DNA from: JBBDYG01 sp040901765
Lineage (GTDB): Bacteria > Planctomycetota > Planctomycetia > Pirellulales > Lacipirellulaceae
Direction: 5' to 3'
DNA length: 44,806 bases
Assembly: GCA_040901765.1 (NCBI GenBank)
Contig: JBBDYG010000027.1
Span: 1-44,806 of the forward strand
Both the position numbers and the translations under genes were made by a program. The notes beneath the pieces were generated by a model that saw only the letters and a list, made by a program, of their open reading frames with translations, searched no databases and was not told the DNA's origin. Every line of letters begins with the position of its first letter. Position 1 is the first letter of the stretch. Below, one piece after another: positions 40,257 to 44,806 of the stretch.

Positions 40257-40502
40257 ATGATTCAAATTGCTGTTAACGACGTCGAGGCATTTGCGATTAC
40301 GGAGTCGTCAACGCCCGTTGTAATCGTCGATTCACATGGAAAGGCGCTTGGGCAAATCGCGCCTGTCGATCCGGAGATCGCGGCACAACCTGGTATCTCC
40401 GCTGAGCGATGGGGCGAGATCAAGCGTCGGATGCAGGAACCGGGTGAATACGTCACGTACCAAGAGATAAGAGAGTGCCTGAACCGACTTGAGGCGGTAT
40501 GA
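40257..40502 (+). CDS. Antitoxin of a ParE/RelE-like pair, 81 aa
   Basis: The first part, MIQIAVNDVEAFAITESS and TPVVIVDSHGKALGQIAP, is a small beta-rich region. The rest is helical and charged (ERWGEIKRRMQEPGEYVTYQ, EIRECLNRLEAV). I do not recognise a named family, but the position directly upstream of a RelE-like toxin with a 4-nt overlap, plus its own promoter, supports an antitoxin role. The same arrangement is common in planctomycetes and cyanobacteria. Confidence 0.7.
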   Translation: MIQIAVNDVEAFAITESSTPVVIVDSHGKALGQIAPVDPEIAAQPGISAERWGEIKRRMQEPGEYVTYQEIRECLNRLEAV

Positions 40503-40762
40503 TTCGATACACCGTGTTATGGCGACGCGATGTGGAGAACGAACTTGTCACCATCTGGTGCGATTCGACGGATCGGCAAGGAATCGCGAAAGCATCAGAC
40601 CGTATTGATTCAGAACTCAAGGTCGATGCGCACCTCAAGGGAACCGAGTTTCCGGACGGCCTGCGAGTATTCGTCGTCGCTCCACTTGTCGCATACTTCC
40701 GATTCGACGAGGCCGATCGGAAAGTATTTGTCGAAGCAATTCAAGTCAGCGACCTAAACTAG
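40499..40762 (+). CDS. RelE/ParE-like toxin, 87 aa
   Basis: The RelE/ParE-like fold is suggested by YTVLWRRDVENELVTIWCD, GIAKASDRIDSELKVDAHLK, GLRVFVVAPLVAYFRFDEAD and FVEAIQV. Its ATG overlaps the antitoxin stop by 4 nt. The two-gene unit has its own promoter. The target, ribosome or gyrase, is not decided by sequence. Confidence 0.75.
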   Translation: MIRYTVLWRRDVENELVTIWCDSTDRQGIAKASDRIDSELKVDAHLKGTEFPDGLRVFVVAPLVAYFRFDEADRKVFVEAIQVSDLN

Positions 40763-40776
40763 CCCTCATGGTTGCT

Positions 40777-41604
40777 TTATGCATCCATCTTTCGCATGTA
40801 CTCCATGCTCCGCCGGGCGATCTCTTCCGGGCTTGGCTCGTAAATAAACACCTCGACGCTCACCCAGCCGTCATAGTTGATTCCTCTGAGCGCCGCGAAG
40901 ATCGGGCCGAAGTCCACGTCGCCCATGCCGGGACCGAGTTTGTTCGGGTCGTTCGCGTGAAAGTGGACCATCCATTCGCGGCTGTCGCGAATGATGTCCG
41001 GAATCGGCTTCGCTTCACTCGCCATGGCCTTCACGTCGAGATGCAGTTTGCAGCTCGGCGAATCGACGAGCTTCGCGAGTCGAATTCCCGCTTCGGCCGT
41101 AAGAAGAAAATCTCCCTCGGTGGGGCCAAGCGGTTCCACCGCAATCGTCACTCCGGTGTCTGCGCAAGCGGGCATCGCGGCCCGCAGTACCTCGGCGGCA
41201 TATTGTTCCGCGTCGACGTAACTCACACCCGGCAGCAGGTTTCGCTGTAGCGGCGAACCGAGGACCATCAGCGTGCCGCCCAGGTCGCCGCAGAGCTGCG
41301 CGAGCGCTTTGAAGTACTCTGCGGTCCGCTGTCGCACAGGCGCATCGGAGCTGGTCAGATAGAAACCCGTCGTTTTCGCCAATAGCCAGTGAAGCCCGAC
41401 AATCTCCAGCCCTGCATCGGAAGCTTGCTGGCGCACCTCTCGGCGACGATCCGCGCTCACTTCACGCACGTCAATCGCGATGCCCTCGGCTTGAAGCGTA
41501 AAGGGGGCGATTTCAATACCGGTGTAGCCAAGCCGGCTAGCTGTGGAAAACGCGTCGGCAAACGGCTGCGTACCGAAGGTTTCGTTGCAGATAGCGAATT
41601 TCAT
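40777..41604 (-). CDS. Sugar phosphate isomerase/epimerase-like TIM barrel (AP2Ec family), 275 aa
   Basis: The protein has the xylose isomerase-like TIM barrel pattern. It starts MKFAICNETFGTQPFADAFS, and further blocks are GYTGIEIAPFTLQ, ADRRREVRQQASDAGLEIVG, DTGVTIAVEPLGPTEGDFLL, CKLHLDVKAMASEA, WMVHFHANDPNKLGPGMGDV and YDGWVSVEVFIYEPSPEEI. The metal ligands Glu, Asp, His and Glu are in place. The ATG at 41604 is preferred over an upstream ATG at 41670 because it starts the first strand. Family members act on sugars, or on AP sites when true endonucleases; the substrate is unknown. Confidence 0.82.
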   Translation of the reverse strand: MKFAICNETFGTQPFADAFSTASRLGYTGIEIAPFTLQAEGIAIDVREVSADRRREVRQQASDAGLEIVGLHWLLAKTTGFYLTSSDAPVRQRTAEYFKALAQLCGDLGGTLMVLGSPLQRNLLPGVSYVDAEQYAAEVLRAAMPACADTGVTIAVEPLGPTEGDFLLTAEAGIRLAKLVDSPSCKLHLDVKAMASEAKPIPDIIRDSREWMVHFHANDPNKLGPGMGDVDFGPIFAALRGINYDGWVSVEVFIYEPSPEEIARRSMEYMRKMDA

Positions 41605-41716
41605 GACGAGATGGATTATTTGGCACCAGAGTTCGCAATGTCTGCATCGCCCAGCAAAGCAAACATGCATGGATTCTAAGCGAGGCGGGCAAAAAGTACA
41701 ACGCTTGCGATCATTC

Positions 41717-41732
41717 GCTTAGGGCGCTAAGC
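41717..41732. promoter_or_regulatory. Perfect palindrome upstream of the R-M operon
   Basis: GCTTAG-GGCG-CTAAGC (41717-41732) is a 16-bp hairpin or operator candidate, 40 nt before the methyltransferase start. R-M systems often have such operators, but no controller gene is seen here, so the role is a guess. Confidence 0.3.
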
Positions 41733-41772
41733 TAAATGTTTCTACCGTACCATACGTTAATCCAACCCACCT

Positions 41773-43581
41773 ATGACAACAGCCGCTTTACCACTTTCGC
41801 CAAATACGATCCACGCCGGCGATTGCCTGTCCCTCTTCTCTCAGTTGGAATCCGGCACGGTCGATCTCGTTTTCGCCGATCCACCGTTCAACATTGGTTA
41901 CGAGTACGACGAGTATCACGACCGCCATAGCGACGACGACTACCTCGCTTGGTGCAAGGAGTGGATGGGCGAAACCCACCGTGTCCTCAAAGAGGACGGT
42001 ACTTTCTGGCTCGCGATCGGTGACGAGTACGCGGCCGACCTGAAGGTGGCCGCCGAGCGAGAACTGGGTTTTACTACCCGCAGTTGGGTCGTGTGGTATT
42101 ACACATTTGGGGTCAACTGTACGCGGAAATTTTCTCGCTCGCACGCGCATCTGTTTCACTTTGTAAAAGACCCCAAGCGGTTCACGTTCAATGCCGAGGA
42201 TCCATTCGTGCGAGTGCCTTCTGCCCGTGCCTTGGTATACGGTGATAAGAGAGCGAACCCCACCGGACGACTGCCCGACGATACGTGGATCTTGCGACCG
42301 CAAGATTTGCCTGAAGGTTTTCAATCAATGGACAGCACGTGGTACTTCGCTCGCGTCGCTGGCACTTTCAAAGAACGGCAAGGTTTCCACGGCTGCCAGA
42401 TGCCGGAACAATTGCTGGGGCGAATTATCCGAGTCAGTAGCAACCCCGGAGAAGTGGTTCTTGACCCATTCACTGGCAGCGGCACGACACTCGCTTCGGC
42501 CAAGAAACTTGGCCGTCGTTGGCTCGGCTTCGAGCTTTCCAGCGACTACGTCAAATACTCTACCGAGCGATTGGCAAGCGTAAAGAACGGTGATACGCTC
42601 GACGGTCCCATGGATGCCATCGAGAGCGCACCCTCTACAGCTAACGGCCGGCGACTTCAAGATCACCCGATGCTGCCGGTATGCAATTCTGGCGTAGTCG
42701 ATGAACCAGCCAAAGCGCAGAGACTCGAGTGTTCAACCGATCCTCGGATCGGAACCGGAATTGCTATTGCTCGATCGGAACATCTCTCTCATATCGCAAA
42801 GCCACAGCTTCGCGAGGTGCTGAGGCAAGCAATCATCGAAGCCTTTTTTGCGGCACATGATGGGTACTCAATCGACTGGCTGCTCGCAAACCCAGACCTG
42901 CAGACTGCCTTTCATATCGCCTGCCGCGAAGCAGGACTCATTGGTAGACCGCTTGATTGGAATCGCGAGTTGCTGCGATTGCGAAAGTCGACGAAGTTTC
43001 CAAAGCGTGGCAAACCTAAGAGAGTTAAGCTGTCATCAGAACAAATGGAACCATATGCATTTGCCGCAGAAATCGCATGGAGACTTACTAGCGATAGATT
43101 TGGTGATGTGTCCCTTGACGAAATTATTTGCGACGAAGACAAGTCGCAAGTGTTTGACCGCACAGCATATCGTTTCGCTCCAGGCTATAATCCAGTCGAC
43201 TACCGCTGGGCTGCACTGCACTTACGGAAGGCGAGTTGCGATTTGGTAACTGAAATGAACAAGTATCAATACGTATATCGCACTAGGGAATTCCAGCGGA
43301 CTTTGCTATTGGATCGCTGCGACCTAGAGCGTTACATCGGGCGTCCCGGTATCTATTCGCTATTGACCGTCGACAAAACGCACTTATTCGTTGATCAATC
43401 GCGTGATCTTGGAAAGAGATTGCTTCAGCATTTGTCATGCAATACACTCCGGAAGAGTATTCGGTATTTATCGTTTATCTTCCCAGGGGACTTGCCAAGT
43501 GAGGACTATCAAGGCGGATTAAAATTGGCTCTTGTTCGCCGACATCAACCTCAATTCAATTTTCCTCTTGCTGGACTATAG
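41773..43581 (+). CDS. Beta-class N6-adenine DNA methyltransferase with C-terminal repeat and degenerate GIY-YIG module, 602 aa
   Basis: Residues of about 10-280 are a beta-class methyltransferase. Motif IV DPPF (D36-F39) comes before motif I DPFTGSG (D231-G237), the permuted order of CcrM/HinfI-type enzymes; DPPF points to N6-adenine as the product. Residues 280-340 are a loose linker. Residues 367-406 and 448-487 are two copies of an ungapped 40-residue repeat (IDWLLANPDLQTAF / LDEIICDEDKSQVF, each followed by 14 residues and a LxLRK-type end). Residues 524-600 look like a decayed GIY-YIG nuclease: GIY is kept (526-528), but the YxG motif is FVD (539-541) and the catalytic Glu is not seen. 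The whole C-terminal part matches the next gene. From about nt 42600 base composition is more AT-rich. Confidence 0.88.
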   Translation: MTTAALPLSPNTIHAGDCLSLFSQLESGTVDLVFADPPFNIGYEYDEYHDRHSDDDYLAWCKEWMGETHRVLKEDGTFWLAIGDEYAADLKVAAERELGFTTRSWVVWYYTFGVNCTRKFSRSHAHLFHFVKDPKRFTFNAEDPFVRVPSARALVYGDKRANPTGRLPDDTWILRPQDLPEGFQSMDSTWYFARVAGTFKERQGFHGCQMPEQLLGRIIRVSSNPGEVVLDPFTGSGTTLASAKKLGRRWLGFELSSDYVKYSTERLASVKNGDTLDGPMDAIESAPSTANGRRLQDHPMLPVCNSGVVDEPAKAQRLECSTDPRIGTGIAIARSEHLSHIAKPQLREVLRQAIIEAFFAAHDGYSIDWLLANPDLQTAFHIACREAGLIGRPLDWNRELLRLRKSTKFPKRGKPKRVKLSSEQMEPYAFAAEIAWRLTSDRFGDVSLDEIICDEDKSQVFDRTAYRFAPGYNPVDYRWAALHLRKASCDLVTEMNKYQYVYRTREFQRTLLLDRCDLERYIGRPGIYSLLTVDKTHLFVDQSRDLGKRLLQHLSCNTLRKSIRYLSFIFPGDLPSEDYQGGLKLALVRRHQPQFNFPLAGL

Positions 43582-43587
43582 GAATGT

Positions 43588-44577
43588 ATGATTGACGATA
43601 GGCAAATCGTCTTCCAAGTATTTGCTGATACTAATGGCGCCTTCTCGGTTGACCGTATCATCGCCGATCCATTGTTGAATTCGGAATTCATTCAGCAATG
43701 CAGGGCGCGTGGGGCTTCGACCGCCATCGTAGATTTGAATCTTCGTCTCCTGAATTTGAGAAAAGCTGGACTACTCAAAGGGCTTCCTCGGCCAGTAAGA
43801 ACATCATTCAAGAACAACGAAAGCTATCGCCACGCAAGCGAAATCGCAGTGCGATATCTCGAAAAACGAGATTCAACAACACTTGACCTTATTATCTGCG
43901 ATCCGGTTTTTGCATTAGAATTCGATCGAATTGCTTTCGACATCGCTCCGGGGTTCTCTTCTCTAGAGTATCGTTGGGCGGCGCTTAATCTCCGAAAGGC
44001 GCGGTCTCTGCGCCCTGAGTTACTGTCACGAGTTGCGCGACCAACGAGCGTAGCGCTCGGGTCACTTGACGGCCTACGAGTTGACGATGTGCCTGGTCAG
44101 CAAGGGCTCTATATCTTTTACGGGCTCACTGAAACTCTGTACGTTGGCGAGGGATCAAACCTTCGGAAGAGGATAGGAAAGCATCTTGAGCATTCTGATA
44201 ACAAGAACCTAGCAAGGTGGTTTTGGGAAAACGGCTTCAACAATGTTCACCTTGAATTGCAAATACTTTGCGATGGTACAACTACTAAGGTGCGACGAGC
44301 GCTTGAGGCAGAGTTGATATCATCTCGCCGTAACCGTTCACGGGTCGGGCATAGATGGGGTTGGAGAAAAACGGAAGAGCAGTTCCCCCGCTGGTTTACG
44401 ACCTCCACAAAAAATAATCTTGCGCATATGCCCAAAAATAGTACCGCTTGTCTGCCAATTCATTCGCGCGACAATCGAACCATAAAAAAACACCTTGTTT
44501 TGCAGGTTTTCCACCCCGTGAACGGTTACCATCTCGCCACCCAGTTTTTAATGTGCAGCGGTTACGCGTCGATATGA
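43588..44577 (+). CDS. GIY-YIG restriction endonuclease with N-terminal repeat module, 329 aa
   Basis: Residues 21-60 and 99-138 are two copies of the same ungapped 40-residue repeat found in the methyltransferase (VDRIIADPLLNSEF / LDLIICDPVFALEF, ending in NLRKA). Residues 170-255 are a GIY-YIG nuclease: GLY (173-175), YVG (185-187), the basic RKRIGKHL (193-200) and a LEAELI with the likely catalytic Glu (E240). The last 70 residues carry no known motif. It starts 6 nt after the methyltransferase stop, so the two form an operon. It is probably the cutting partner of a type II R-M system, perhaps like Eco29kI or Hpy188I in the nuclease domain. The recognition site is unknown. Base composition is AT-rich for the window, suggesting transfer. 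Confidence 0.85.
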   Translation: MIDDRQIVFQVFADTNGAFSVDRIIADPLLNSEFIQQCRARGASTAIVDLNLRLLNLRKAGLLKGLPRPVRTSFKNNESYRHASEIAVRYLEKRDSTTLDLIICDPVFALEFDRIAFDIAPGFSSLEYRWAALNLRKARSLRPELLSRVARPTSVALGSLDGLRVDDVPGQQGLYIFYGLTETLYVGEGSNLRKRIGKHLEHSDNKNLARWFWENGFNNVHLELQILCDGTTTKVRRALEAELISSRRNRSRVGHRWGWRKTEEQFPRWFTTSTKNNLAHMPKNSTACLPIHSRDNRTIKKHLVLQVFHPVNGYHLATQFLMCSGYASI

Positions 44578-44584
44578 CCTAGAA

Positions 44585-44806
44585 TTACTGGGTAGCAAAG
44601 CGGTGCCTCGAAGTCTCCCGATTCTCCCTTCTCACCAACTGCCCGCACGCCGCGGCAATATCCGCCCCCAGTGAATATCGTATCGTTGTCGGCAATCCCG
44701 CAGACTTGAGCACGCTAGCAAACGCATCCCGTCCCGCGCGATCGGTGCCCATTAGCAGCCCGTTGAACAAGTGTCGTTTTCTAGGCGACGAGCGTGAGGG
44801 CTGGTT
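44585..44806 (-). CDS. rlmN: RlmN-like 23S rRNA (adenine-C2) methyltransferase, C-terminal end, 5' end off window
   Basis: The C-terminus SAGLPTTIRYSLGADIAAAC followed by GQLVRRE is the RlmN signature (a radical SAM enzyme that methylates A2503 of 23S rRNA and A37 of some tRNAs). The closing cysteine (AACGQL) corresponds to the catalytic Cys of the family. The frame is open to the right edge. Between the edge and about 44760 the translation (SRSSPRKRHLFNGLLMGTD) does not resemble the usual NLIPFNP region, so a frameshift or divergence in the last 50-60 nt is possible. The gene is convergent with the GIY-YIG gene, 7 nt apart. Confidence 0.65.
   Translation of the reverse strand, partial: NQPSRSSPRKRHLFNGLLMGTDRAGRDAFASVLKSAGLPTTIRYSLGADIAAACGQLVRRENRETSRHRFATQ

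Overview
The window looks like a chromosomal stretch of a high-GC planctomycete, probably order Pirellulales. The signs are a DUF1501 protein next to a planctomycete cytochrome protein (PSCyt1/PSCyt2/PSD1), a DUF1559 prepilin-like gene, a PQQ-type propeller protein, a tandem double-length UvrA as in other PVC bacteria, and many intergenic palindromic repeats. A 17-G run followed by 10 Ns at 37415-37441 shows that this is draft assembly. No rRNA, tRNA or CRISPR array was seen.

Layout. 1-1567 is the C-terminal part of a type IIG (Eco57I-like) restriction-modification enzyme. 1568-3018 is repeat-rich and holds one small gene. 3019-11175 (minus) carries a CBM9-like protein and a 2,410-residue tandem UvrA. 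11472-13134 (plus) encodes an SGNH hydrolase and a PfkB sugar kinase. 13190-20672 (minus) encodes DUF1501, cytochrome/DUF1553, PQQ propeller, DUF2238 membrane protein and a Q-rich coiled-coil protein; the last three overlap by 4 nt. 20858-23245 (plus) has a DUF4258-like/DUF2283 pair, a cupin, a membrane protein and a FitAB/VapBC-type toxin-antitoxin pair. 23543-27723 (minus) has a very large AsmA-like protein and a small two-gene unit. 27897-29203 (plus) has a frameshifted DUF1559 gene and a small membrane protein. 29124-34900 (minus) is a putative export operon: GAF-HlyD, HlyD, PqqD-M50-HlyD and a small ORF. 35119-38873 (plus) has infA, an unrecognised secreted protein and lysA. 38870-39574 (minus) is hicA-hicB-DUF2442. 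39765-40762 (plus) has a ferredoxin and a ParE-like toxin pair. 40777-41604 (minus) is a sugar isomerase-like TIM barrel. 41773-44577 (plus) is an unusual R-M system. 44585-44806 (minus) is the C-terminus of an RlmN-like methyltransferase.

Most notable. (1) The R-M system at 41773-44577 pairs a beta-class adenine methyltransferase with a separate GIY-YIG nuclease. The two proteins share a homologous C-terminal module of two ungapped 40-residue repeats plus a GIY-YIG fold. The fold is intact in the nuclease and decayed in the methyltransferase. (2) The tandem uvrA gene contains four palindromic, tandem-heptamer elements in frame, all in linkers, two of them at the equivalent site of each half; this recalls Rickettsia palindromic elements. 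(3) GTAG-headed REP/REPIN elements supply the stop codons of four different genes. (4) The export operon has three adaptor-like proteins but no ABC or RND pump.

Limits: all calls come from reading the sequence and from remembered family signatures; no database search was run.
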